A program made the translations under genes and the position numbers. Shown one piece after another: positions 23,184-30,446 of a stretch of 30,446 nucleotides of DNA (the first letter of the stretch is position 1; every line of letters begins with the position of its first letter). The notes below the pieces were generated by a model. The model was given only the letters and a program-made list of their open reading frames with translations. It had not been told where the DNA came from and made no database searches. The stretch is taken from assembly GCA_005776545.1 (NCBI GenBank), contig SXOY01000020.1, positions 1-30,446 on the forward strand. Direction: 5' to 3'. This DNA comes from Planctomycetia bacterium. GTDB lineage: Bacteria > Planctomycetota > Phycisphaerae > Phycisphaerales > UBA1924.

Positions 23184-25661
23184 TCAACTTTGCTCTTGGG
23201 TACCTTCTTCATCATCAGCCGGCTTAATAGGAGCATTCTCTTCTCCATTCAGCACTTTTTCACCTGGCTCGATCGCCCGCAACATCCAGCAACGGTGTAT
23301 GCGAGTATTCCTGTATTCCGGCGGCACGGTCTTTGTCGAGATTTCACGGATGGCGTAACCCGGGAGCAGGTTTTCCGCAAGTTTGAAGCGACGGAAGTTG
23401 TTTGAGAAATACACGACGCCGCCAGGCGACATGACGCCACGGACAAGGTTCAGAAGTTCGGGATGGTCGCGAAGTACGTCCCAGTCCTCATCGGTGGATT
23501 TGGAATTTGAGAACGTGGGTGGATCGACAAAGGCCAAGTCGTAGTGGGGGCCGACCGGATGTTTGCGCAGCCACTCGCGAATATCGCTGCGGATGAACTG
23601 GTGCTGAGGTCCGGGCGGAGCGTTGAGTTCCAGGTTGGCGGCGGCCCAGTCGAGATAGGTGTAGGAGAGATCGACACTGGTCGTGCTGATAGCTCCACCC
23701 GCAGCGGCGTAAGAAGTGAACGAGCCGGTGTAGCAGAAGAGATTGAGAAAGCGTTTGCTGGCGGCGTGTTTGCGGATCATTTGCCGCGTGAGACGGTGAT
23801 CGAGAAAGAGACCGGTATCGGTGTAATCGGCGAGGTTGACCCAGAATCGCAGGCCATCTTCCTGAACTTCAAAGGTCTCGTTGCTGCCGCCGAGCTTTTC
23901 ATGCTGTGTGAGGCCGCGTTGCTTGAGACGCATCTTCATGTAAACGTGCTGCGGCGGGACCGAGCAGACTTCAGAAATGATGTCGCGGCAGGCATCGAGC
24001 CAGTCTGCCTGTTGAGCCACGTTGCGTGAGTGTTCGCGTTCGTATTCAAAGACGTGAATGCGGCCTTCGTAGCGATCGATGATGAGCGGCACATCGGGGG
24101 AGTCTCGCTCGTACATGCGGAAGCATGTGATGCCGCGTGTTGGGTAACGGCGGAGGTGTCGCACATTGTTGGTGAGTGTGGCGCGAAACTGCTCGAGTTC
24201 GTTTCTGTCGCGATCGCGCAGGCCGCCAAATACGGGGCCGGCTTCGACTTTGGGCCGGCGGATGCGGTCGGGTTGAGGTTCATCTGATTGTGGCAGGGTG
24301 GGAGCGGCGGGGGCGTTCTGATCCACCAGAGGTTCGACGGTTGTTTCGACCACTGCCGTGACGGGAGCCATGACAGCTACTGCGTCCGGTGACTCGTCTT
24401 GTGACTTGCTTGGCAGATCATCAGGCGATTCTTCGATCAGCGCAAGATTGGGCTGTGCATTTTCGGCGGGCGCGATTTCCGGCTTGTGCGGAGTGACTGG
24501 TTCCTTTCGCATCGACGGCGGCTTGGGACCTAGGTACTGGTAATAAGTACATTCGATCGTGGAGTTGTACAGCTTGCGGCGGCGGGTTGCCTGCTGCCCG
24601 ATGATTTGTTCGAAGTCGAGGCGACCAGTGAGGATGAAGAAAGACCAGGATTCCAATCGCCGGAAGACGATGGGGAATTCGTGATACAGGCGTTCGATCT
24701 GCTCTGCTTCGCCGATGCGTTCGCCGTAGGGCGGGTTGGTGACGATGCAGCCGTAGAGCAGTTTGCTTGAGAGGTCGTGGAAGTCTTTCTTGGCGAAGTG
24801 AACATTGCGTTCGACGCCCGCGGCGCGACCGTGCGTGTGAGCGAGTTGGATCGCGCTGTCGCTGATATCGCTGCCGTGGATGGCGAAACGGATTTTTCCA
24901 CGCGGCGCTTCAGTTGCTTCGCGGCGAGCTTCGATCCACGCGGCGAGAGGAAACTTCTGCCAGAACTCTGAAGAGAATTCGCGATTCAGGCCGGGGGCGA
25001 TGTTGAGGCCAAGCAGAGCGGCTTCGATGGCGATGGTGCCGCTGCCGCAGAATGGGTCGATAAGCGGGCGATCAGGATTCCATGCGGAGAGATAGACGAG
25101 TCCGGCGGCGAGCGTTTCCTTGATGGCGGCTTCGCCGACGAACTGGCGGTAGCCGCGTTTGTGCAGGCCCGCGCCGGAGGTGTCGAGGGTGATGGTGGCC
25201 AGGTTGTTGACGATGGCGATTTCGACATCGTGCTTGGCGCCGGACTCGGGGAGCGTGTTGGCGTGGTGCTGGGCGAGCATGGCTTCGACTATGGCTTTTT
25301 TGGTGGCGCGCTGATTGGCGGGCACGCTGGCGAGCTGCGAGCGGATGGAGCGGCCGTGAACGTGTATCAGGCCGTCGCGGGGGATCCAGTCAGACCAATT
25401 CAGGGCTTTGACGGTATCGAAAAGCGTGTCGAAATTGTCGCAGGGGAATTCGGCGAGGCGGATCAGGACGCGATCGGCGGTGCGGAGCCAGAGGTTGGCG
25501 CGGCAGACGGCGAGGGCATCGCCGTAAAAGAGGACGCGGCCAGTGGAGACCGGCTGGGCTTGGTAGCCCAGGTCTTCAAGTTCGCGTGCGACGACGGCTT
25601 CGAGACCAAAGGTCGTGACAGCCAGAATGGGGAGATCGCTGTCAGTGGGTAACACGGGCAA
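23184..25661 (-). CDS. rlmL: Bifunctional 23S rRNA methyltransferase RlmK/RlmL
   Basis: An 825-residue fused enzyme that modifies two guanines of 23S rRNA (m2G2445 by the RlmL half and m7G2069 by the RlmK half in E. coli numbering). The N-terminal THUMP region covers about 50-160. The RlmL methyltransferase has LIDPFCGSGTIAIEAA (200-215) and TNPPYGERIG (308-317). The RlmK methyltransferase has FLNLFCYTGSFTSYAA (638-653) and FVDPPTFSNSK (711-721). Between them lies a Pro/Glu/Ala-rich linker of about 90 residues (385-475), which explains the extra length over the 702-residue E. coli protein. The start is TTG 25661 or GTG 25655; neither has a ribosome site. It lies 61 bases downstream of a dockerin gene on the same strand but is functionally unrelated. 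Confidence 0.9.
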   Translation of the reverse strand: MPVLPTDSDLPILAVTTFGLEAVVARELEDLGYQAQPVSTGRVLFYGDALAVCRANLWLRTADRVLIRLAEFPCDNFDTLFDTVKALNWSDWIPRDGLIHVHGRSIRSQLASVPANQRATKKAIVEAMLAQHHANTLPESGAKHDVEIAIVNNLATITLDTSGAGLHKRGYRQFVGEAAIKETLAAGLVYLSAWNPDRPLIDPFCGSGTIAIEAALLGLNIAPGLNREFSSEFWQKFPLAAWIEARREATEAPRGKIRFAIHGSDISDSAIQLAHTHGRAAGVERNVHFAKKDFHDLSSKLLYGCIVTNPPYGERIGEAEQIERLYHEFPIVFRRLESWSFFILTGRLDFEQIIGQQATRRRKLYNSTIECTYYQYLGPKPPSMRKEPVTPHKPEIAPAENAQPNLALIEESPDDLPSKSQDESPDAVAVMAPVTAVVETTVEPLVDQNAPAAPTLPQSDEPQPDRIRRPKVEAGPVFGGLRDRDRNELEQFRATLTNNVRHLRRYPTRGITCFRMYERDSPDVPLIIDRYEGRIHVFEYEREHSRNVAQQADWLDACRDIISEVCSVPPQHVYMKMRLKQRGLTQHEKLGGSNETFEVQEDGLRFWVNLADYTDTGLFLDHRLTRQMIRKHAASKRFLNLFCYTGSFTSYAAAGGAISTTSVDLSYTYLDWAAANLELNAPPGPQHQFIRSDIREWLRKHPVGPHYDLAFVDPPTFSNSKSTDEDWDVLRDHPELLNLVRGVMSPGGVVYFSNNFRRFKLAENLLPGYAIREISTKTVPPEYRNTRIHRCWMLRAIEPGEKVLNGEENAPIKPADDEEGTQEQS

Positions 25662-25692
25662 AGGTAGGGGCGGATTGTGGCTGGCGTTCAGC

Positions 25693-25702
25693 TATCGCGA
25701 TA
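25693..25702. other. Palindrome TATCGCGATA in a minus-strand gap
   Basis: A perfect 10-base palindrome in the 61-base gap between the dockerin gene (stop 25723) and rlmKL (start 25661). It could be a regulator site for rlmKL, and it could also be chance. Confidence 0.2.
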
Positions 25703-25722
25703 CCGGAGCCTCGGGCGATGAC

Positions 25723-25806
25723 TCAGCACCCCGTGCTGAATGCCTGCACGAAGTCGAGGTAGTCGAAGAAGTCGACGACGCCATCGCCGTTGAAGTCTGA
25801 CGGACA
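25723..25806 (-). repeat. Single GC-dockerin module, copy 4
   Basis: A 27-residue module from Cys to the terminal Cys, with one loop instead of two. The core DFFDYLDFV is the same as in all other copies. Confidence 0.8.
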
Positions 25807-27405
25807 CGCCGGCGCACTGACGGCCAGCACCGCGGGGGCGCTCGTCCCGGTGACCTGCCCGCCGAGGCACGTTGGGGATGTGACCTGCAAGTCGTAGACC
25901 GCCTCATCCGACGCCGACACGGGGTTGATCGTCAGCGTCGTCGTGGTGGCGCCGGAGATGTTGCCGCCGTCGCTGAGCGGCTGGCCGTTGCGGCGCCAGC
26001 GGTAGGGCGCAGGGCCCTGAACGAAGTTGGCTGAGGCGGTCAGCGAGGCGCTCGCACCGGCGTGCACAATCCGACTGACCGGCTGCAGGACAAAGACTGG
26101 TGCCGGGTTGCCGGGGGTGGTGTTCAGCATCACCGAGATGTTGCTAGTGACCGCCGCGGCCACGTCGGGCTTGCCGTCCCCGTTGAAGTCGCCCACGACG
26201 ACGGAATGACCTCCGCTGCCCGTGGCGAAGTTGGTTGGGGCCGCGAACGATCCACCGCCCGTACCGAGAAAGACCGAGGCGGTGTTCGACCCACTCGTAT
26301 TCGCTGCGACAAGGTCGGGCTTGCCATCGCCGTTGAAGTCGGCAATGGCGACCGAGCGGGGACGCAAGCCGGATGGGTTTGCGGTGAAAAGAGGAATCGC
26401 AGTACCGAAGGACCCCGTGCCGGTGCCCAGCAGCATGGAGACGCCATAGGCGCCGACGGCGGAAGCCGTAAAAGAATTCGCCGCGACAACATCGGGTATC
26501 CCGTCGTCGTTGAGGTCGCCGATCGCCAGATTCCAGGTCCCGGCGGGGGTGGATGGTCTGGTGTTGAAGGCGGTCGCAGGGCCGAAAGACCCCGTGCCAG
26601 TGCCCAGCAGCACCGCAAACGAGTTCAAGACGGAACCGCTGGTGATGGCCAGGTCGGGCCTGCTGTCGCCGTTGAGGTCGCCGATGGACACGCCCGCCGC
26701 AGGAGACCCGGCGTACACGCCTGGACTATTCACAGTCCAAGGAAGCGTAAAGCTGGTCGGAGCCCCGAACAACCCCGTGCCGGTGCCCAGCAACACCGCC
26801 ACGGTCGCGATACCACCTTGGGTCCCGTTCGGCAGGGACACCGCCAGATCGAGAGTGCCGTCACCGTTCAGTTGGCCGGCGGCCACGAAGAAACCATCGC
26901 TGCCATTCCCGAGCATGTAACCGCCGAGATTGATGGTGAATGAAGGATAGAACGATCCCGTGCCGGTGCCGAGCATCACCGAGAGGTTGCAGGTGCGGTC
27001 GCCGTCGAGGTTGATTCTGCAATAAGCGAGATCGAGCCAGCCATCACCGTTGAAGTCGCCCACAGCAGTCGAAGGCACCGATTCGTTAAAGCTATCAAAC
27101 GGGATCGGCGTGGTGACGGGGGTGAACGTGCCCGTGCCGGTGCCCAGCAAGGCCGTCACTGCGCTAGGACTTGCCCTGACAAGATCAAGTCGGCCATCAT
27201 TGTTGAGATCGCCCTTGGCGACTGTCCCCTCGGAACCGATTACGGCGTAGTTCACCACCGGGGCGAACGACACCGGGCACTGGGCGTGGGCGGCGGATGA
27301 AACCGCCATCGCGATCGCCACTATTGCCGGGGACTTTCTCGCTTCCAGCAGACGTTCATGCGATGCGAAGCGATACAGATCCGCATTCAAATTCATCAGT
27401 GACAT
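25723..27405 (-). CDS. Secreted FG-GAP/VCBS repeat protein (7 motifs) with Ig-like domain and single GC-type dockerin
   Basis: The frame opens at 27486, but ATG 27405 is chosen: GGGAG lies 8 bases upstream and a long signal peptide follows, ending near AAHAQ. Seven FG-GAP motifs (for example DFNGDGWLDLAY, DLNDDGIPDVVA, DFNGDGKPDLVA) alternate with LLGTGTGSFGPAT-type strands, about 60 residues per unit, as in a seven-bladed propeller. An Ig-like domain follows, with VHAGASASLTA, YRWRRNGQPL and DEAVYDLQV. A single GC-dockerin loop, CPSDFNGDGVVDFFD, closes the protein with Thr-Gly-Cys. The gene is visibly richer in G+C than the left-flank dockerin genes; one 60-base stretch (25981-26040) has 43 G/C by hand count. 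Its last codons and stop form a perfect 7-pair stem (25723-25739). Confidence 0.85.
   Translation of the reverse strand: MSLMNLNADLYRFASHERLLEARKSPAIVAIAMAVSSAAHAQCPVSFAPVVNYAVIGSEGTVAKGDLNNDGRLDLVRASPSAVTALLGTGTGTFTPVTTPIPFDSFNESVPSTAVGDFNGDGWLDLAYCRINLDGDRTCNLSVMLGTGTGSFYPSFTINLGGYMLGNGSDGFFVAAGQLNGDGTLDLAVSLPNGTQGGIATVAVLLGTGTGLFGAPTSFTLPWTVNSPGVYAGSPAAGVSIGDLNGDSRPDLAITSGSVLNSFAVLLGTGTGSFGPATAFNTRPSTPAGTWNLAIGDLNDDGIPDVVAANSFTASAVGAYGVSMLLGTGTGSFGTAIPLFTANPSGLRPRSVAIADFNGDGKPDLVAANTSGSNTASVFLGTGGGSFAAPTNFATGSGGHSVVVGDFNGDGKPDVAAAVTSNISVMLNTTPGNPAPVFVLQPVSRIVHAGASASLTASANFVQGPAPYRWRRNGQPLSDGGNISGATTTTLTINPVSASDEAVYDLQVTSPTCLGGQVTGTSAPAVLAVSAPACPSDFNGDGVVDFFDYLDFVQAFSTGC
26414..27152 (-). 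repeat. Near-identical DNA tract at each propeller blade
   Basis: A stretch close to CCCGTGCCGGTGCCCAGCA recurs near 26414, 26591, 26774, 26957 and 27131, that is every 174-183 bases. It encodes the LLGTGTG strand of each blade. The similarity at DNA level suggests recent blade duplication or gene conversion. Confidence 0.65.
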
Positions 27406-27568
27406 GACTTCAACTCCCACAGAGCCGCCGCGGCGGCGAGGCATGGAAACACAGACTCGCGCATGAGCGGAGGCCGCAATAGACACAACTAGGAGTAGAA
27501 ACTAACAAAAACATAGTACGGTGTCAAGCGATTTCACGATCTTGATTTTTCATTCAATACAGAAAATA

Positions 27569-27589
27569 GGCAAGGCCAAAAGCCTTGCC
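27569..27589 (-). terminator. Intrinsic terminator of the 930-residue dockerin gene
   Basis: On the minus strand GGCAAGGC-TTTTG-GCCTTGCC forms a perfect 8-pair stem, followed by TATTTTCTG. It lies 35 bases after the stop at 27624. This is the only well-formed terminator seen in the window. Confidence 0.65.
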
Positions 27590-27623
27590 CCTCTCGTGTT
27601 TGCTTCATGATGATGGTTGTGAA

Positions 27624-27707
27624 TCAGCAGCCGATGCTGAAGGCGTCGACGAAGTCGAGGTAGTCGAAGAAATCGATGACACCATCGTTGTTGTAGTCGG
27701 CGGGGCA
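27624..27707 (-). repeat. Single GC-dockerin module, copy 5
   Basis: A 27-residue module from Cys to the terminal Cys, with one calcium-like loop (DYNNDGVIDFFD). It is the only copy with Tyr at loop position 2. Confidence 0.8.
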
Positions 27708-30416
27708 CTCGGATCCAATGGTCAGTATTGCAGGAAGGCTCGTCACGAAACCGGCAGAGGTACAGCCGCCGCGGATCTGAACGTCATATACGCCCGCGCT
27801 GCCAGCGTTCACGTTGGGAATGGTCAGCGTGCTGCTGGTGGCGCCGAGCATCGGAGAACCATTGTGTCGCCATTGATAGGTGAAGGGACCGGTGCCGGTT
27901 GCGATTGCCTGAAAAGTGGCGCTGGTGCCGGGGACCGCCGATTGGCTTGCGGGCTGTTGCGAGAACCCGAGTGATGAACTTGAGTTGAGCAGCACCGCGA
28001 TGTTGTTGCCCCAGTAGTTGGCCAGGACCAGGTCGGGCCTGCCATCGTGATTGAGGTCACCAGCAGCTATTCCAAAGGGGCGGTCACCTTCGGGGAATGA
28101 AACAGGTGCGGCGAATGTTCCATCGCCGTTGCCGCGCAATACCGTCGCCCACGATGGGGCGTGGTTGGCCACTACCAGATCGGTGTGACCATCACCGTTG
28201 GCATCGATGGCGACGATCGAAGTCGGCCATGCGGCGGCGGGATAGTTGACAGCCGCGGCAAATGTGCCATCACCGACGCCAAGCCGGATCGAGACGTTCG
28301 CGCTGTCCTGGTTGCTTACGGCCAGGTCGAGTTTGCCATCGCTGTTGAAATCTTCCACGGCGACAGAGTTTGGAGTCGTTCCCGCGTTGTATGACTGCAG
28401 CGCGGTGAAAGTTCCATTGCCGTTGCCGCGGAAGATGGAGACGCCTGCAGTATTGATGACCACCAAATCAAGATAGCCGTCGCGGTTTAGATCGCGGGCG
28501 GCGATTGCGCTGGGATATGTGCCAGCGGACAAAATCGTGGGCGCAGCGAATGTCCCGTCGCCGTTGCCGAGCAGGATAACCAGGACGTTATCATTGCGGG
28601 TGAGTGCGAGATCGGCGAACCCGTCACCGTTGAAATCGCCGGTAGTGATGGCGGTGCCGCCGCCGCCACCAGAGCCACTGATGAACACAAACGGGTCGAA
28701 GGTTCCATCGCCGTTGCCAGGCAGGAGCGTCGCGGGAGTGCCGAGGTTTGCAGTGACCAGATCGAGGAGTCCATCGCCGTTGAAGTCCGCGATGGCGGCA
28801 GCGCTTGGTCGATAGCCCACGCCAAAGTTCACGGCGAACTGGAGCGTGCCATCGCCATTGCCGAGCAACACCGAGATATTGCCGCTTTCACCGTTGGAGA
28901 TGAGCACATCAGGCACCGCATCGCCGCTGACATCGGCGACAGCGGCAAACGCGGGATTCGTTCCGGCGGCGGAGAAGGTGGGAGCGCCGAAGAAAGGTTC
29001 GCACGGCGAACTCGTGTTTGCAATGCACGTGCCCGAGATGGTCACGTTCACCGGTCCGGCGTTGGTGAGAACCGTGAGATTCTGGCTGAACGGACCGATC
29101 GCGGTGGGACTGAATGTGTACGGGCAGGTGGTGGTCGCTCCCGCTGCAACGCTGAAAGTACCGGTGCCGATACGGGTGAATGGCCCGAAGGCGTCAGGAA
29201 ACTGGCCGATGCTGACTGAGCCAGCAGGGCCATTGTACTGAATGTTCATGTTGGCGGTCGCGGTGGTTCCAAGCGCGACTGATCCGAAGTTGAGGTTGGT
29301 TGCAGTGGGCAACGCGATTTGTGCAAACGCAATCGTGCCGCCTCCCGCAGCAATGCCGGCCGTGCCGGGGTTGTTTGTTGCTTGCATCGCGATGCGTCCG
29401 CCGCCACCGGTACCGCCAAAGCCAATGCAAGGAACCGAGCCGCCACCGGTACCGCCGATTGCGTTGATTGATCCACCAAGCAGCAACGTGGATGCGTGCA
29501 GAAGCACAGCGCCGCCACTGCCACCGCCGCCACCATGGCCAAAGCCAACATCGGGGGGGTCAAACGTAACTCCGGTCAAGCCAGCACCGCCGCGAGCATT
29601 AATAGTGCTGCCCGCGAGCGAAAGCGTCCCCAGCGTCCCCAACTCGATAGCGCCACCGCCACCCCCGCCACCGCCACCGTAAGAGAATTCAATGCCAGAT
29701 ATGTAGATATTACTTCCTCCACCGCCGCCACTGCCGCCTGCGAGTTGGAGGTTTGGCTGCACGCCACTTGCGGGACCGCCAGAACCGCCGCTGAAGCCGC
29801 CACTGCCCTGTCCCCCTGGGCTACCAAAGCCACCGCCACCTCCGGAGCCAGAATTAGAGGAGCAGAGAAAAGACTGGTCAAAGCCGCCCCAGCCTCCACC
29901 GGTGCCTTCACCTCTGGTTCCGCTGCTTCGGTCCAGGTTGCCTCCCGGGCCACGCGGTCCAACGCCACCACTGAAACCGCCCGGACCGCCAACACCGCCA
30001 GGGCTGACAACATTTGCAGGACTGCCACCGTTAGCATTCAATGTGCCGGAAAAGACCAGGTTTCCGCTGGCCAGGAGTGCGACGGGGCGGCCTCCAAATG
30101 CGTTGATCACCGCCGCGGACTTGACGGTCAGATCATCGAATCGGAAAACCGCAACACCCGAAGCGCTGACAGAACCGGCGAGATTTGTACCTTGGCCCGT
30201 GAAAGTGGGAGGGGTGGCGCTGGTGTCGATCGCGTACGTTCCTGCGGGCAGAGTTGATGTTCCGAGCGAAGGGAAGCCCAGCGGCCAGAGAGGATCAGCG
30301 TTTGTCGAGGAGTGAATCGCACAACTCGCGACGGTTGCTAGAAGTAGGGCCGAGAGCCGCTGCGAGTTTCGAGTTGATTGGCGGCCAAGATCGCTGACGG
30401 TTGATGAAATTCTCAT
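27624..30416 (-). CDS. Large secreted protein: Gly-rich region, ASPM/HYDIN-like domain, FG-GAP repeats, Ig-like domain, single GC-type dockerin
   Basis: 930 residues from ATG 30416, with GGAG 10 bases upstream. The N-terminus is a signal peptide (Arg-rich start, LSALLLATVASCA). Residues 129-346 are very rich in Gly, with repeated phrases like GGSGGAVLLHAS and SINAIGGTGG, as in parallel beta-helix adhesins. Residues 372-464 resemble an ASPM/HYDIN (choice-of-anchor D) Ig-like domain, with LNFGSVALGTTATANM. Seven FG-GAP motifs follow (about 490-800, e.g. DFNGDGLLDLVT, DLNHDGRPDLVL), then an Ig-like domain (about 818-900, with YQWRHNGSPM) and the dockerin CPADYNNDGVIDFFD, ending Ile-Gly-Cys. It is probably a long, rod-like surface or matrix protein. 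It has its own terminator, so it is a separate unit from the next dockerin gene. Confidence 0.87.
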   Translation of the reverse strand: MRISSTVSDLGRQSTRNSQRLSALLLATVASCAIHSSTNADPLWPLGFPSLGTSTLPAGTYAIDTSATPPTFTGQGTNLAGSVSASGVAVFRFDDLTVKSAAVINAFGGRPVALLASGNLVFSGTLNANGGSPANVVSPGGVGGPGGFSGGVGPRGPGGNLDRSSGTRGEGTGGGWGGFDQSFLCSSNSGSGGGGGFGSPGGQGSGGFSGGSGGPASGVQPNLQLAGGSGGGGGSNIYISGIEFSYGGGGGGGGGAIELGTLGTLSLAGSTINARGGAGLTGVTFDPPDVGFGHGGGGGSGGAVLLHASTLLLGGSINAIGGTGGGSVPCIGFGGTGGGGRIAMQATNNPGTAGIAAGGGTIAFAQIALPTATNLNFGSVALGTTATANMNIQYNGPAGSVSIGQFPDAFGPFTRIGTGTFSVAAGATTTCPYTFSPTAIGPFSQNLTVLTNAGPVNVTISGTCIANTSSPCEPFFGAPTFSAAGTNPAFAAVADVSGDAVPDVLISNGESGNISVLLGNGDGTLQFAVNFGVGYRPSAAAIADFNGDGLLDLVTANLGTPATLLPGNGDGTFDPFVFISGSGGGGGTAITTGDFNGDGFADLALTRNDNVLVILLGNGDGTFAAPTILSAGTYPSAIAARDLNRDGYLDLVVINTAGVSIFRGNGNGTFTALQSYNAGTTPNSVAVEDFNSDGKLDLAVSNQDSANVSIRLGVGDGTFAAAVNYPAAAWPTSIVAIDANGDGHTDLVVANHAPSWATVLRGNGDGTFAAPVSFPEGDRPFGIAAGDLNHDGRPDLVLANYWGNNIAVLLNSSSSLGFSQQPASQSAVPGTSATFQAIATGTGPFTYQWRHNGSPMLGATSSTLTIPNVNAGSAGVYDVQIRGGCTSAGFVTSLPAILTIGSECPADYNNDGVIDFFDYLDFVDAFSIGC

Positions 30417-30446
30417 TGTGGAACACTCCAGCCTCGCGCCAAACCC

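Noticed and set aside
26062..26943. 293-residue plus-strand frame
   Set aside because: Antisense of the GC-rich seven-motif FG-GAP gene. High GC and repeated blades keep several shadow frames open.
27487..27623. Possible small RNA gene between the two right-flank dockerin genes
   Set aside because: The hairpin is well explained as the terminator of the upstream minus-strand gene; no promoter-like pair or further structure was seen.
729..27707. Dispersed dockerin DNA repeats as a mobile element
   Set aside because: The copies lie in frame at the 3' ends of genes, have no terminal inverted repeats or target duplications, and their codons differ.
29496..30257. 253-residue Ala/Thr-rich plus-strand frame and other frames opposite the Gly-rich region
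   Set aside because: They are produced by the low-complexity GGN codons on the minus strand; no start signal or domain.
28010..30290. CRISPR-like or satellite repeat reading of the blade and Gly-rich repeats
   Set aside because: The repeats are protein-coding, with varying length and spacing that match propeller blades and Gly phrases; there are no constant repeat-spacer units.

Overview
The window looks like a chromosomal segment of a planctomycete, most likely of the class Phycisphaerae. The main reason is five predicted secreted proteins that end in the same calcium-loop module (core DFFDYLDFV) followed by a C-terminal Gly-Cys. This matches what I know as the GC-type dockerin of that group. 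Supporting signs are few clear Shine-Dalgarno sites, several GTG/TTG starts, and a fused RlmKL-type rRNA methyltransferase. No rRNA, tRNA, CRISPR array, transposase or phage gene was seen.

Left flank (1-7252, + strand): three consecutive large secreted proteins (the first cut by the window edge), each closing with a double GC-dockerin module. They carry an anchor-J-like lectin fold, a 14-motif FG-GAP/VCBS propeller and an SBBP-like propeller. Next comes a compact unit of a secreted protein of unknown function, an ECF sigma factor, and a small one-TM protein whose TTG start lies inside the sigma gene. Housekeeping pair (7408-9356, +): ybeY and a CNNM/CorC-like membrane protein, overlapping by ATGA.

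Central cluster (9368-23176): a divergent polysaccharide locus. Minus strand, in transcription order: a 783-residue tandem GT4-GT4 fusion, a Wzy-like polymerase, a membrane-anchored endonuclease/exonuclease/phosphatase-fold protein with two substituted active-site positions, and a secreted protein that may be a glycoside hydrolase. Plus strand: a WcaF-like acetyltransferase, a GT4, an NAD-dependent epimerase and three tandem GT2 paralogues. Together they would supply sugar precursor, assemble a branched and acetylated repeat unit, polymerise it and trim it. The initiating transferase, flippase and export proteins are not in this window.

Right flank (23184-30446, - strand): rlmKL, then two more secreted FG-GAP proteins with one Ig-like domain and a single GC-dockerin each; the last also has a long Gly-rich region and an ASPM/HYDIN-like domain. 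The polysaccharide locus is thus bracketed by GC-dockerin proteins on both sides. The FG-GAP motif counts (14, 7, 7) fit one or two seven-bladed propellers. The dockerin core is invariant in all eight copies although its codons differ, so the module is under protein-level constraint, and its binding partner is not in the window. This is the most interesting signal here.
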